Shown: positions 1-10,943, counted from the first letter of the stretch. The stretch is 64,000 bases of DNA from Heterodera schachtii (GCA_023374025.1 SIJG01000024.1:1151446-1215445), one strand, 5' to 3'. A program made the numbers and translations. The notes: a model not told the origin generated them from the letters alone.

Positions 1-611
1 AAACGGGATCCCGATCTCTGGGTCCGTCACAAGCCTTTTTTAAAATATCAGGGTTGACCGGGCTCGAGATTTTTCGGGACCCCGACGCGCGGTCCCTCCG
101 TCCTCAGTTGTCCGGTCTCTAATTTTTAGGTATTTGACCGAAAAATTTGAGCTCGTTAAAACCTGGGATGCAAAGATTATTCGGGAAAATTGATTACATA
201 TTTTGCCCGAAATTGTCAAATTGGTGGATTTTGAGAATTTATCTTCAAAATTGAAAATTTGTACAGGGATCCCTAGGATCCTAAAATTGGAGAAAGGGAC
301 ATATCGCTGCTATCGGCGACGATCCTTTTTGCTTTTTTAAACTTTTTGGGAACAGCAGGGGGGTCCGGCGGTGCCAATAATACGCTGCCGAGTAAAAATA
401 ATTTGGCAATCATTTTTACCTTATTTTGTGAAATTTTGAAAAAATTAGCAATATATTTCGTAAAGTTTGGGTGTGCGAGGTTTTCGGCGGAGGGGATACC
501 AAAAAGGGTAACCGAAAATGTTCAGCAAAAAATACTATATTTCCCGAGAAATTTCGGGTGCGGAGGGTTCTTGAGGGGGGAGGTTATTTTTTTTATGACA
601 AACATCGGTAC
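1..611. repeat. GC-rich word repeat and a stretch absent from the paralogous block
   Basis: Bases 1-118 are built of short words such as 'gggatcccga' and 'cgggaccccg' and match 48,931-49,051. Bases about 119-612 are present here but missing at the corresponding point near 49,052, so one copy gained or lost about 490 bases. The stretch includes a degenerate copy of the GC-rich hairpin motif at 365-392. I see no convincing gene; the short reading frame at 346-663 runs through the hairpin and poly-T and has no recognisable domain. Confidence 0.5.
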
Positions 612-691
612 TTTCCCATTATGTGACCGCAAGCCAAAATTTTTCTGCAAGAAAAAGGGATAATCCATCAATACAGGCCCCCATTAATTAC

Positions 692-972
692 TGAATTTGA
701 AGTTTCTCAAAACAAATTTTGTTGTGCAGCGGACGGTCCGGCCAAGGAAATGGCACAGAATTGGCATAATCGATAAACACAGATAGTTTTGGCACTTTCG
801 CGCCAGTGTCTTTTTAATTTCAATTTCTCGCCAAATTGCCAATTCGCTTTTGCCATCGAAATACGTGTCCACTAAAGCATCGAAACGTGGCGAAATCAGT
901 GCCAATTTGAGGCCGAGTTGAGGACGGTCAAAAAATGGGAAAATGTCCACCAAAACATCGCTGCAAATCCAG
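692..972 (-). pseudogene. F-box-like gene fragment, exon 2 only, frameshifted
   Basis: On the minus strand the exon opens after an acceptor with the family core (DVLVDIFPFFDRP, then LGLKLALISPRF) and ends with the usual phase-2 donor. About 60 residues in, near position 803, the run of T is one base shorter than in the paralogue at 49,146-49,427. The frame is lost there and returns only in another frame. No exon 1 is visible above it; exons 3 and 4 would lie beyond base 1. It is a fragment of the F-box-like family, either broken or cut by the window edge. The one-base change falls in a homopolymer, so a sequencing error is possible. Confidence 0.7.
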
Positions 973-1239
973 CTTAAATTATGAAAATTTATCTATGTAG
1001 CAAAATGAAAAATTGTCCTCATTTCCTTTACCGTCGGTTCATTTTTGTTGTATTTTAGCACACTTTTCCTTTTTACAATTGATTGATGACAGAATAATCG
1101 TCCAATTCGAAAACATCAGCAGCATAATTTTTTCTAGCCACGGAAATGAAAAAAAACGAAAATTAATTAAAAAGAGAGAAATTAAATTTTGTCTATACTC
1201 TCAACTACTGTATGAACAAAAGCATAAAATATGGTAAAT

Positions 1240-2130
1240 ATTGACCATAGTCACCAAACTCAAAATTGCTTAAAAATGGTCAGAATCGATGAAAACGCAT
1301 AAAATGGGGGCGCGCTTGCCCTTTTCAAGCTGAAAAAGTGCCGAAATTGAAGTGCCGAACTCAGCTGGGACTAAAGTGACTGCACTATAAAATGCACTCA
1401 AAAGACATTTAAATAATTTTTCTAGGGTAATTTGTGGCGCTGATCACGAATATGACCTTTATTTTGCAAAATTCCGAACCCCGAACCCTAATTCGAACAA
1501 AAATTCGAAATGCATAAATGAAAAGAAAAACGGAAATATCCATCATAGGTCCCAGACTCAAAATTGTATAAAAACACTTTTATAGGTTTTCTTAGGTGCT
1601 GAAAACCCCTAAACCACAAAAAAAAAAAACGGCGCGGCAAAGCGTTCAAGCCGGTTTTTGAACCGGTTTAAATCACGAAAATTAGTTTAAAAATCATCCA
1701 AAATCCACACGCGCGGACTTTTTCCGTAGCCCGTAGTCTCGCCCCACCTACTGGCCGCCGTAGTCGAGTGTGCGGCGGTTTTTTAGCGCAATAAGCTAGA
1801 TTCAATCTTTTATATTTGACGTTCTTTTACATTTCGAATTTTGTTCGAATTAGGGTTCGGGGTTCGGAATTTTGAAAAATAAAGGTCATATTCGTGATCA
1901 GCGCCACAAATTACCCTAGAAAATTATTTAAAATGTCTTTTGAGTGCATTTTATAGTGCAGTCACTTTAGTCCCAGCTGAGTTTGGCACTCCAATTCCGG
2001 CATTTTTAGTTTAAAAAAGGGCAAGCGCGCCACTAATTCTATTTTTCCATCCCATTTTTATGCGTTTTACATCGATTCTGACTATTTTTAAGCAATTTTG
2101 AGTTTGGTGACTATAATCAATAGTTTCCTA
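1240..2130. repeat. Long imperfect palindrome (fold-back element)
   Basis: Arms of roughly 300 bases ('tagtcaccaaactcaaaatt' inward to 'gaacaaaaattcgaaatg') fold back onto 1,830-2,115. Between them is an asymmetric core with 'gccggtttttgaaccggttt' and a GC-rich stretch. The same palindrome is at 49,700-50,580, so it predates the block duplication. I could not define a target duplication. The arm word 'ccgaaccccgaaccctaattcg' (split here by a natural break) resembles words in the 4,262-4,729 palindrome, suggesting related families. Confidence 0.75.
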
Positions 2131-2230
2131 AAATATTCTCGATTAGACTGGAAAAGAACCCGGGCTTTTTGTCAAAATTGTGAAGTGATGCCGATAGGCG
2201 CCGATGGGATTTATTTTTGCTCAATTTGTG
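2124..2230 (+). pseudogene. Zinc-ribbon-like exon fragment
   Basis: Between an AG acceptor and a GT donor lies an open stretch encoding FCQNC, then 13 residues, then FCSICGN. This is a C-x2-C ... C-x2-C pair followed by glycine, as in a zinc ribbon. The pattern is reminiscent of the RRN7/TAF1B type, but this is only a resemblance. The paralogue at 50,578-50,684 keeps all four cysteines with one Ala-to-Thr change, so both copies could once have been translated. No flanking exons were found. The stretch between the cysteine pairs overlaps a hairpin-like word (gccgataggcgccgat). Confidence 0.3.
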
Positions 2231-2454
2231 GTAACTTGGGTTTTCTTGAGACAAAAAATAGAAAAACATCATTGATTGCATTGGATGAGCAGCAACGGGC
2301 AGAGACGCAGATGGCACACAGCAGTGGTCACTAGAGAAAGGCAAAACAATATTTTTTTCTTAGCAGACATTGTTTTAATAAATATCAAAACATTGACGTT
2401 GATATTTATTTATTTATTTAATATCAACATACATTATGCCATCAACGTTAATAC

Positions 2455-3180
2455 CAGGGGTGCCAGATCTGCTGAGGATTTATCCTCATTTTGTGGCTTT
2501 TTGATAGGTCAATGAGGATTTTTTGGAAAATGAGGATTTGAGGATTTTTGTGGCTTTTTGAGAAATTTTGAGGATTTTTGAGGCTTTTGGGGAGAATCCT
2601 CAGAATCTTTTAAATTTTGATAAATTTGGCATAATGTTTTACAATTATTTAATAATTTGTGTTTGTAATAGAGCATCAAAACGAAAACAGAACCAATTTT
2701 TTTTCCAAAAATACCACAAAATTAAGAATTTTTTAATGAAAATCTGCTAAAAATATGGTCAAAATTCTCAATTTTTCCCCCGGCGGCGCCTATCGGCACC
2801 GCCGGATTATTTTCTTAAAATTTTTGCTTAAAATTGCAAAATTTGACCATTTTTGTGGACAAATCTGTTAACAAATCGCATTAAAAATTACAAAAATTTT
2901 CCCGGCGGCGCCTATCGGCACCGCCGGCCCCCCTGTTCCCGAAAGTTTTTGAAAAAAGCGCCGCAAAAAAACAACTTCGATTTTTCATGCTCAGAATTTT
3001 ACAAAATGCTTATTTCAAACAAAAAATTGCTCAAATTTGATCTTAGACAACCAAAAATATAACACTTGAACAGTTTAAACGTGTTTTGAATAAATTTTGT
3101 AAAAATGAGGCTTTTTGACCCAAAATGAGGTTTTTTGCATGCCTAATGAGGCTTTTGAAAATTTTAATCTGGCAGCCCTG
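2455..3180. mobile_element. Non-autonomous hAT-like element, 726 bp
   Basis: The ends are inverted (CAGGGGTGCCAGAT and ATCTGGCAGCCCTG) and are flanked by the 8-bp direct repeat GTTAATAC at 2,447-2,454 and 3,181-3,188. Eight-base duplications with CAGGG ends are typical of hAT elements. The paralogous block has an uninterrupted near-match at about 50,900-50,915, so this is a post-duplication insertion. The ends carry an iterated word (gaggattttt, gaggcttttt), and the interior holds two near-perfect copies of the GC-rich hairpin, at 2,780-2,805 and 2,902-2,927. No transposase frame is present. Confidence 0.85.
2780..2927. repeat. Two copies of the GC-rich hairpin motif
   Basis: Copies are at 2,780-2,805 and 2,902-2,927. 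Each has stem CCGGCGGCGCC, loop TATC and returning arm GGCACCGCCGG, which is 11 pairs with one G-T type mismatch. They are about 120 bases apart. The spacer reads 'gtggacaaatctgttaac', and its pattern recurs beside copies near 19.4, 22.8 and 62.5 kb. Confidence 0.85.
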
Positions 3181-3635
3181 GTTAATACCAAAGCGCTTTT
3201 TAAAATTGGGATAATTTTTTAAAATTTAAAGCAATTTTTTAAAATGACTTTTGGCGTAAAATAAATTAGGGGAGAAAGATAACGCAAAAATGAGAGGGTG
3301 TTAAATTCAGCCCAATCATTTAAATAAAAATCAATATTTAAATTGATATTCCGCAAAAAGCAAATAAAAAGATTAATTTGCCATTCTCCAGTGGTCACTC
3401 GATGCACGAGAGAGTGGTAATGAGTGACCACTATTGACCATCTGCGTCTCTGCCCTGCGAGAGAGCGCCTTTACCTTTACTCTTTACTGCATTAAGCCAA
3501 ATTAAACCATAGCAAAATATAAAACAGCATACAATTGCTTAGGGTATTACATAATTTTGCATCAAATTTTTTTTCTTGAAAATTTATTTATTTAATTCTA
3601 CAAAACAAACATGATTCAAAATAATTACCATTATT

Positions 3636-3966
3636 GGTACTAGTCCGGGTTGTATCCGCTTTTTTGGTTAAAAATTTTTTCAACGTAGCCAGACAGTCAG
3701 ACAGTGCACTATTTCCTCCTTTCCTCCGCATAGCCAATGGCAAGCGGAGAGAAGGAGGGAAATAGTGCACTGTGTGACTGTCTTTCGACGTGGGGCTGCA
3801 GCGGGTGGAAGGGCAGAGTAAGCAGCCGTGTGCTGGCTTTGCATCAGCAGTGTGAGTGTGAGAAGGAAGATGAGAAAAAGAATGGAGGAAATAGTGCACT
3901 GTCTGACTGTCTGGCTACGTTGAAAAAATTGACCAAAAAAGCGGATACAAACCGGATTAGTATTCC
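3636..3966. repeat. TIR element of about 330 bp with ~80-base inverted ends
   Basis: The inverted ends run from 'gtccgggttgtatccgc' through 'ccagacagtcagacagtg' to 'cactatttcctcc' and back at 3,888-3,966. The word 'aatagtgcactgt' also occurs internally near 3,761. The same element is at 51,338-51,670, so it was in place before the block duplicated. Target-site repeats were not identified. It looks like a MITE of unknown superfamily. Confidence 0.6.
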
Positions 3967-4185
3967 ATTGTAATTAACGATAATATGTTGCCATTTTTCA
4001 GGCAAAAGATCAATCCCAATGGGAAAGTAGTTAAGGAATTATTAGAGTTGATATAAGTAAAAATGGTTATTTTCTGGTTAGGTATTTTTGTGGCTGATTT
4101 AAAGAGCCAGAGAAAACGTGAATAAATAAGAGCAAATCACCTGGACATTTTGCGTCATCTCATTTCGCCAACAATTCTCTCCGAT

Positions 4186-4905
4186 TAAATTCAGTTAAAT
4201 TCAATCGATTCTGATTGGACGTTCCCCGATGGAATTGCTGATAATGGGCCAAATGTAGCTTCGGTAATACTACCGATGGTAGGACCCCTTTTTTTTTAAA
4301 TATGTTTCTTTTTAAAAGTCACTGAAAATATGTTTCTAAGGGTTTTCGGGGTCGCTGAAGACGAATCTGACATTCATTTTGACCAATTTCGAATCCCGGA
4401 CCCGAACTCGAACAAAAAGCCGAAAATCTAAAATTTTCAAATTTTTCATTTTTGTTAGAATCTGCATAGAATGGCCCATTTTTATTTCACAATAGTTTTT
4501 GACTAAATTTAGCATGTTGTAATCAATTTAGGAACAAAATTGACAATTTTGAAAATTTTAGATTTTCGACTCTTTGTTCGAATTCGGGTCCGGGATTCGA
4601 AATTGGTCAAAATGAATGTCGGATTCGTGTTCAGCGACCCCGAAAACCCTTAGAAACATATTTTCAGTGACTTTTAAAAAGTAAAATATTTTTTTCAAAA
4701 AAGGGGTCCTACCATCGGTAGTATTACCGTAGCTTCTTCTGCTGGCCAAGCCTTGTTAAAATGGTTAGACACTCCGAGAAAAGATGGCCAACCCAAGCGA
4801 TTGTGTTACTATGATTTCGATGATTCACAACTGTTGAGTGGGTCAACAATTAGAGGCTCACCTTTGTGGATACACAACCGAATTAAAATTCTGCTTTAGA
4901 CTTTT
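4186..4905 (+). pseudogene. F-box-like family exon 3 fragment split by a palindromic element
   Basis: Bases 4,186-4,261 and 4,730-4,905 together correspond to the C-terminal part of exon 3 of the F-box-like family (ISP..L, FPDGIAD, then AGQALLKWLDTPRKDGQPKR). A 468-bp palindrome separates them. The first part also has an in-frame stop where the paralogue at 51,850-52,127 reads through ('gattaaattc' here, 'gatttcattc' there). No other exons of this copy remain. Confidence 0.75.
4262..4729. mobile_element. Palindromic MITE, 468 bp, inserted in F-box fragment
   Basis: The perfect inverted ends are CGGTAATACTACCGATGG / CCATCGGTAGTATTACCG, and nearly the whole element folds back on itself. It is flanked by TAGCTT at 4,256-4,261 and 4,730-4,735 (a 7-base reading is also possible). 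The paralogue at about 51,956 shows a single uninterrupted TAGCTT, the pre-insertion state. No coding capacity. Confidence 0.85.
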
Positions 4906-4909
4906 TGTT

Positions 4910-5990
4910 CGAAATGATCGGGGTTCGGAATTGACAAAATTGAACAAATTTATTTTTTATGAATTCTTAAAAACTCAGAAAAATGGGCTAACATCATAAA
5001 TATCTCTGAATTTGTTGCCATTGTCCAGCGACAGCAGCAGGGCATCATTTTAAGTTTTAAGAGCTCATGACTAGTGACAGGAATTATATTTATTAAAATC
5101 CCAAAATATTTAAATAAATATTTACGAAAAAACGCTGAAATATTGACCAAAATATTGAAATAATTTTTTTTCAAAAAAGCCTAAAAATATTTTTTTATTG
5201 ATTATAAATGACTGACCAGGAAAACAGAATGTTCAAACTTTATTAATTTATTTTTACATATAATGGACAGCTAGCTCTACTCGTGACAAAATCATTTTTT
5301 TAGATTTATCCGGCAATCTTGTCCGAGCCGGCAAATGCCGAAAATCCGGATCTATCTGATTAGTTATTTTTTGGGTTTTGTCGCCTACAGAAATTGAAAA
5401 TAAAATTTCTAGGATAATTTTAAGCGCTGAATCCAAATCTGACATAAGCTTTTATGCATTTATGTAGTTAAACGTCGTGAAAAGTTATAAGATAAAATTG
5501 AAAGTTTTAAAAAATTGACCTTTCTCACGTGTTTGATTATTTGTTTAATCTGTGACTGATACAAAAGATGCTTTAACTGGACCTAGGTTTGATCCATAGT
5601 CCTTTTAAAAATTACGAATTAGAAAACAAAATTTATCATAAATGTAACATTTCAAATTTTTCATATTACTTTCTAAAATATTCTCACAAGTGTAGTTTAC
5701 TCTGTCGAAAATACTCAGTGTCGAAATTAAATAGTGCCGCTTAAAACATGTTCATTTTTTACATATACATGCAATTACATGAACAAATTGCGATTCTTCA
5801 TAAAATTTTTATCAATGATAAATTTTGATCGATCATTTCTTAATTAATTCATTTCTTTTGCTGATCAGTGATCACTTACACCAGGGCTCGTCATTCATTG
5901 TCAGACGTTCCTTTTTCAATGCTTTGTCCGGCTTTTTCTTCTTTTAGAGTCGGAGACAATGGACTAAATTAAGTCAATTTATTTATTAAA
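4910..5990. other. Intergenic stretch without a recognised gene
   Basis: Up to about 5,580 this is the tail of the segmental duplication. At 5,518-5,585 it includes a copy of a block seen upstream of F-box genes ('gacctttctca' ... 'atctgtgactgatac' ... 'aagatg'). From 5,590 to 5,990 the sequence is AT-rich and I see nothing that reads as a gene or element. Confidence 0.5.
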
Positions 5991-6017
5991 CAAAATTCAA
6001 ATGCTTTTTTTTTTTGC

Positions 6018-7066
6018 TTACCCAATGCATCGTTTGACACCGGAAAGCCAAAAGTCGACAGTGTTCAAATTTTCGTCTTCCCAATTTATCGCCACTGCCG
6101 TCTCCCCATTAATTGGACATCGCTTAATTATCCATCGGCCAAACCACCCATCTTCGTTTGGTTTGGTCAATGTCAGCTTTTCGTTGGTCATTTCGTTCAC
6201 CAATTCAAATGGCTCAATTGACGTTGACGAATGAACAATAAATTGAAATTCAATTTTGTAACTGACGGAAGTGATAGCTCGGATAAATTCCTAAACAATT
6301 GGAAACCAAAAATCAAATCTTTTGCCGAAAATGTGACCACCTCCTTGAAATTGTTGACCCAATCGGAGTTTCCTTCGTCAAAATCTTCGCAAAACAATCG
6401 CTTCGGCTGTCCGTCTTTTCTCGGAGTGTGCAACCATTTGGACAATGCTTGATCATCGGTCGCATCGGGGAAAAGGTCATAGGAATCGATTGAATGCAAC
6501 TGATTGAGATCAGTGAGAATTGTCGGCGAAGTGCGACTGCGCAAATTGTCCAAATGATCGCCGTTGAAAAAATTTATGCGGCGAATGTTTGGCGCAAAAA
6601 TTGGCCAAATTTCACGAACAAAAACATCCCAAATTGGCTGGTCATCAGTGTCTGAAGAAGGAACATACCAACGCAAATTGGTGCCTTTTCCAAAAATTTT
6701 CTGGTTGGAACGGAGAAAAGTGATGACAGAGTGGTCGATGTACCTGAAAAGTGACAATTAAATTGCTTTTTAAGTTTGCTTTACTCAATCCGAAGGTCCT
6801 TAAAGCCAATTTTGTTCGGCAGCGGATGGTCGGGCAATGGAAATGGCACTGAATTGGCCCCATCGATAAACACAGCTATGTTTGGCACTGCTGCAATAGC
6901 GTCTTTGAAAATTTTGATTGGTCTCCAAATTGTCAATTCGCTTTTGCCATCGAAATGTGTGTCCACCAACGCATTGAAACGTGGCGAAATCAGTGCCAAT
7001 TTGAGGCCGAGTTCAGGACGGTCAGAAAAAGGAAAAATGTCCATCCAAACATCATTACATACCCAA
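6018..7066 (-). CDS. F-box-like family gene, exons 2-4
   Basis: Three exons join in phase: 7,066-6,785, 6,742-6,341 and 6,290-6,018. Exon 2 carries the F-box-like core (NDVWMDIFPFSDRPELGL and the ALISPRF helix). Exon 3 starts YIDHSVITFLRSNQ and contains IWDVFVREIWP, SPTILTDLNQL and ALSKWLHTPRKDGQPKR. Exon 4 contains FELVNEMTNEKLTL and RCPINGETA, the conserved C-terminal block. Introns are about 42-50 bases with GT-AG ends. The encoded part is about 318 residues without a stop. F-box proteins usually recruit substrates to SCF ubiquitin ligases; that role is inferred from the family only. I could not find the first exon (members at 10,944 and 57,954 have one of about 60 residues), so the start is undefined. 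Confidence 0.75.
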
Positions 7067-7074
7067 CTGAAATT

Positions 7075-8755
7075 GTGGAAAATAGTTGGTACTTTTCCGT
7101 TTGGGAGGCCGCACACTCAAATTTTACTCCTATCTTTGCGAATTCCTTTGACTTTAGGCCTACAAAATTGCCCAAATTGTTGATGATAAATTTTTTTATA
7201 AACATTATTAAATTTATGAATGTTTCTCAATTTGAGACTGACAATGAATTATGCCTCCAAAATAGCTGAAACGCTGTTTTTGGATATTCAGCGCGTTGCC
7301 TTTTTTAAATTTGAATGTGCGGCCCCCAAACAGATATTTACCAAATAAGTTTAGTTAAATGAAATGAATTTATAACTTCTGAAATTCCTTACCGTCGGTT
7401 CATTTTTGTGGCAAATGTCACAATTTGCCGTGTTCCGAATTAAGTCACAATTGGAAATTTTTTAAATAATGAGGTAAATCTAAAAAAGCAAACAGTTTCA
7501 TAGTCACGAAAAAAATTTTGTTGATAAGGATAAAAAGGGACACTGAACATATGAATTTTTAGTCAATAATTTGTGTCTGCGCTCACTGTGTGGATCAATA
7601 AAGTTTAGAGAATGAATTTGTTTGTTTGTTTTTAAATGATTAAATCCGGACAAATATGGCACCATTCAAAGCTCTTGATGAGCTAAGTCTAAAAAACAGA
7701 GGTTGAATTCGATTCGACGTCAATAAACCGAGTTTTATACCGGTTAAAATAAAGAAAAACTGATCTAAAAATTAGACCATTTTTTTAAATATTCAATTTT
7801 AAAACAAATTAAATTATTTTTCTCAAAAAATTTCAGGGAATTGAACTCAAATTTTTCAAAATTTTCCCGGCGGCTCCTATCGGCACTGCCGGACCCACCC
7901 TCCGTTACCGCAAAAAAACGATGTAAAGCAAAAAAAAAAACAGGTCTGCATGACTTTAATTCCTTAGCAAATTTGGACACCCCTCACTGCTGCTGTTCGA
8001 GATTTCCCGACCCGAGACAAAATACAATAAAATTTTAAAAAAGTTTAAAAATATGGATGTTAGAAAAATTGTAAAATTTTGCGATCCGCGATTCACGGTA
8101 ATTTTTTTTTTGGCTAGATCCGTGACTTTTTGGGTGTTTTTTGAATCAAATTTTAAAAAATAGAAAGAGAGATCCCGGCGTGCCGATAGGTGCCGCCGTG
8201 AAAAAATTTGGGAATTTTTGTGCAATTTAGTACTAGATTTTGCATCAATAATGCAATAAGTTAATAATAATTTGGTATAGAAGGTCAAAATTAAAATTTT
8301 TTGAATTATTCTTTCAATGCTCATTTTCAAGGACATCTTGAATTCAAGGACACTTTCAAATTTCAAGTGAGAGGGCCTAATTCCCAGGATGCCCTTGCCA
8401 TTCAAGGATGTAAAATAGCATCAAACCGATTACCCTGGATCATTTCATAAATTATAAACACAAAAAACTTATTTTGAGAAAATTTTCGGAAAACCCTACA
8501 TTCTTAAGGGAGTATTGAAAATGAAAGAGCAATCCATTCATTTTTATTAGCATATATATGCTTCAAAATTCACGCCTTAAATCTTATTTTTGGGGTCCGA
8601 ATCTTAGTTTTTGAGCCATTTTGTCTTATTTTGAAAAAAAAAAAAACTTGGCCACTCTGTTTATATTACAAAGCTATAGCAAAAATGCGAGGGTTTGGCC
8701 ATTTTTAAAAATAACTTAATTTTGCAGGATACTGACCTTTAGGGTTACTTAATCA
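7075..8755. other. Intergenic stretch with two hairpin motifs and word repeats
   Basis: No gene is recognised. Degenerate copies of the GC-rich hairpin are at 7,867-7,892 and, inverted, at 8,175-8,200. Around 8,330-8,420 the word 'ttcaaggac' is iterated, and near 8,580-8,640 'tcttatttt'. This resembles the ends of the word-repeat elements elsewhere, but no target duplication was found. The frame at 7,956-8,405 (-) crosses the hairpin and is not a convincing gene. Confidence 0.45.
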
Positions 8756-8799
8756 TAGTAAATGAGTTTTCGATATCCACACTATGAAAGGTGTTATAT

Positions 8800-9035
8800 C
8801 CCAAAAACCGGGCCTGGGCCCAGTTGGCCATCGCTTCGTGGTTCCTTTTCGAAAAGTCAATTGGGAATGTTGTTGCCCACCAAATTTGTCCAATTTTTAC
8901 GACAAACATTCGGCATTTGGGTTTTTACAATGATAAAGATCTGCACTTTTTGCGTCGTTTCATCTCACCAACAATTCTCACCGATCTGAACATTAATTCA
9001 ATGGATTCGGGTCGTCTGTTTCCCGATCAGTTGGA
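8800..9035 (+). pseudogene. F-box-like family exon 3 fragment
   Basis: The translation contains TNIRHLGFYNDKDLHFLRRF, then ISPTILTDLNINS and LFPDQL, matching the middle of exon 3. The upstream part (HSV..FLRSNQ, IWDVF) is missing or scrambled. At about 9,040 the sequence passes into an iterated 'taattacgga' word and family similarity ends. There are no neighbouring exons. It is a truncated remnant. Confidence 0.6.
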
Positions 9036-9800
9036 CGTAACTGATTTGCAATTACGGAAATTCGTAATCCGTAATTTATGGCTATTTTTTCAGTTACGGC
9101 CATCCGTAATTACGGAGGTCCAAAAAGGCCGTAATTTAGCGTAATACGTAATCCGTAATTTTCAAAAAAATTTTTTTTTTTAATTTTAAAATTTTTATTA
9201 AAAAAATCCAATCTAAAATTGGTTAAGAGTAATTTCTGATCATAATAAAGCTTGAATGATTTTTTGAGGCGAAAAAATGGGCCGAAACCGGGAGAAAAAT
9301 AGCAAAAATAGGTGCAAAAATGGCAGATTCAGAGCTATGGTCGAAAATTTTCAAAATTTTTTCATTAATTTTCAGTAACCTCACCCTTTTAGAAGCCCTT
9401 TTAAAACAAAATCAAAAAGATTGTCCTGTTTGGCGGTGCCGAAAGGCAAATAAATTATAATTTGTGACGTAAAAATTCATTCATTTTGAATTTTTAGGGT
9501 TCATTTTGGGAATGATTTGTGAAGGGGTCCCGGCTATAAATTGACGACCTTTGATTTTTTAAAACAGCTTTTTTCGCGGCGTGCTTTATCCAAAAAACTG
9601 GGGAACATGGTGGTCAGGCGGCGCCGAGAGGCGCCGCCCGGAAAAATTTTGAAATTTTATGCAATTTGCTAAAAGATTTTGTCTAAAAATGACTAAGATT
9701 TGGAGCTAATATTTAAAAATAATTAGGAGTTTTTGGGGCGGGCGGTGCCGATAAGCATGGCCGAGGAAATTTTTTTTTAGAATTTTTAACGAATTTTGTT
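9036..9800. repeat. Word-repeat element remnant with GC-rich hairpins
   Basis: The left end (9,040-9,165) iterates 'gtaattacgg' and 'gtaatccgtaat' in both orientations. Inside are hairpin copies at 9,616-9,641 (strong) and 9,740-9,766 (weak), with a partial one near 9,431. This is the same architecture as the elements at 2,455, 18,762 and 27,215. A matching right end was not found. It interrupts the F-box fragment on its left. Confidence 0.5.
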
Positions 9801-10190
9801 ATAAAACAGCCAAATTTTTAGGCATTTCCTCTTTTACTCTTTGCTAGCCTCCCCCCCCCCCCCTTATGTATGTTAATAATACTACAAATTAACAAGAATA
9901 AGTCAGATGAAATCGAAATATGCGTAGCCTTTTAATAAAAATAGAAAAAAAATGATTTTTATAAAAAAAATCCTACAAGAAATCGTCTCGAAAATACTTT
10001 TCACTCATTTGCTTTTTACCAAAGTTTTCATCCCTTTCAAATTTCACTTAATTTTAGGCCATTGTCTTCTCCAGCAGAAGAAGAAGAAGAAGCTGGTCAA
10101 AGAAATGGAAAAGAAAACGAACTGTGTGAAAGTGAATAATTTTGAGTAATGATCGCTTACTTTGGAAATTATTCAATGGATAAATTAATT
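9800..10190. other. Intergenic stretch, low complexity
   Basis: AT-rich sequence with a run of C at about 9,850 and a short GAA run near 10,080. The reading frame at 9,952-10,149 is lysine-rich low complexity, and I do not accept it as a gene. Confidence 0.4.
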
Positions 10191-10425
10191 GATCATTTTG
10201 ATGCCCATTTCCACTCAATTATTTGTTCATTCTCCGACAATTAATTTTTTTTTTCTTATTTACATATAAATTTAAAAGTTCTTCCAAAATTTGTAAATTC
10301 CTGAGAGTTTAAGCTTCCGAATGGATACCAAGAATGTAGGCACTGACCAAGTAAGAAAAAAAGTTATGACTTAAGAACTAAGGATGGTCATTGATTGGAT
10401 GAATAAAATAGAGAAAAAAATGACC

Positions 10426-10512
10426 TTTCTCAATGTTCGATGATCTCCAATGATATTCTTACCTAATTATGTTCAATCTGTGACTGATACCTAAGATGTT
10501 TCTAACTGAACA
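10426..10512 (+). promoter_or_regulatory. Conserved block upstream of F-box genes
   Basis: The block reads 'gacctttctca', 'gttcgatgat', 'atctgtgactgatac', 'aagatgtttctaactg'. Variants occur at 5,518-5,585, 52,729-52,812 and 57,430-57,522, about 0.4-0.5 kb ahead of the complete F-box genes. Its retention between otherwise diverged upstream regions suggests a regulatory or small-RNA role. A simple shared-ancestry explanation is equally possible. Confidence 0.3.
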
Positions 10513-10943
10513 GGATAATATAAACTGAGAAAATGAGCTGCGCGTAAGATCATTCACAAAAAAGATTCTTCTGCCGCAATGTTCCATAATATAAATATTA
10601 ATATAAAAATCAAAAATTAATTAGATTTAAAAATTGCCTGGTCGGTTCAATGATATTAATTAAATTTTGTCCTTTTGAGTTTAAGGAAAACGCCGGTTGT
10701 GCACCTGCATCAACAACCATTTGAAGCTTTTCTATTCTTCATGCAATTAATTTATCTATTTTCATTTTTTTAATCACCAGGTAACGGATTTATATGTTTT
10801 TTACATATTTTTTTGCGCATACTGATTTTTTAACCATATTAGCATTAAAAAGGAAAGATACTTTCTTGTAAGGTTTACGAAACCTTATTTTTCTTTTTTT
10901 GGAATGCATAAAAATTTGCATTTTGCAGCAAAATTATTTTTTA

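Larger units (their letters stand above)
610..5580. repeat. Left part of segmental duplication, copy 1
   Basis: This stretch is near-identical by eye to 49,060-52,815, in the same order and orientation. Shared landmarks are the F-box exon (692-972 with 49,146-49,427), the large palindrome (1,240-2,130 with 49,700-50,580), a zinc-ribbon-like exon, a TIR element (3,636-3,966 with 51,338-51,670) and an F-box fragment. This copy carries two insertions missing from the partner, at 2,455-3,180 and 4,262-4,729. Similarity fades after about 5,580. Confidence 0.85.

Noticed and set aside
7956..8405. 149-codon minus-strand frame
   Set aside because: It runs across a GC-rich hairpin and iterated 'ttcaaggac' words; composition is that of AT-rich non-coding DNA.
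10067..10110. Lysine-rich stretch near 10,080 as a nuclear signal
   Set aside because: A short GAA microsatellite without a supporting gene.
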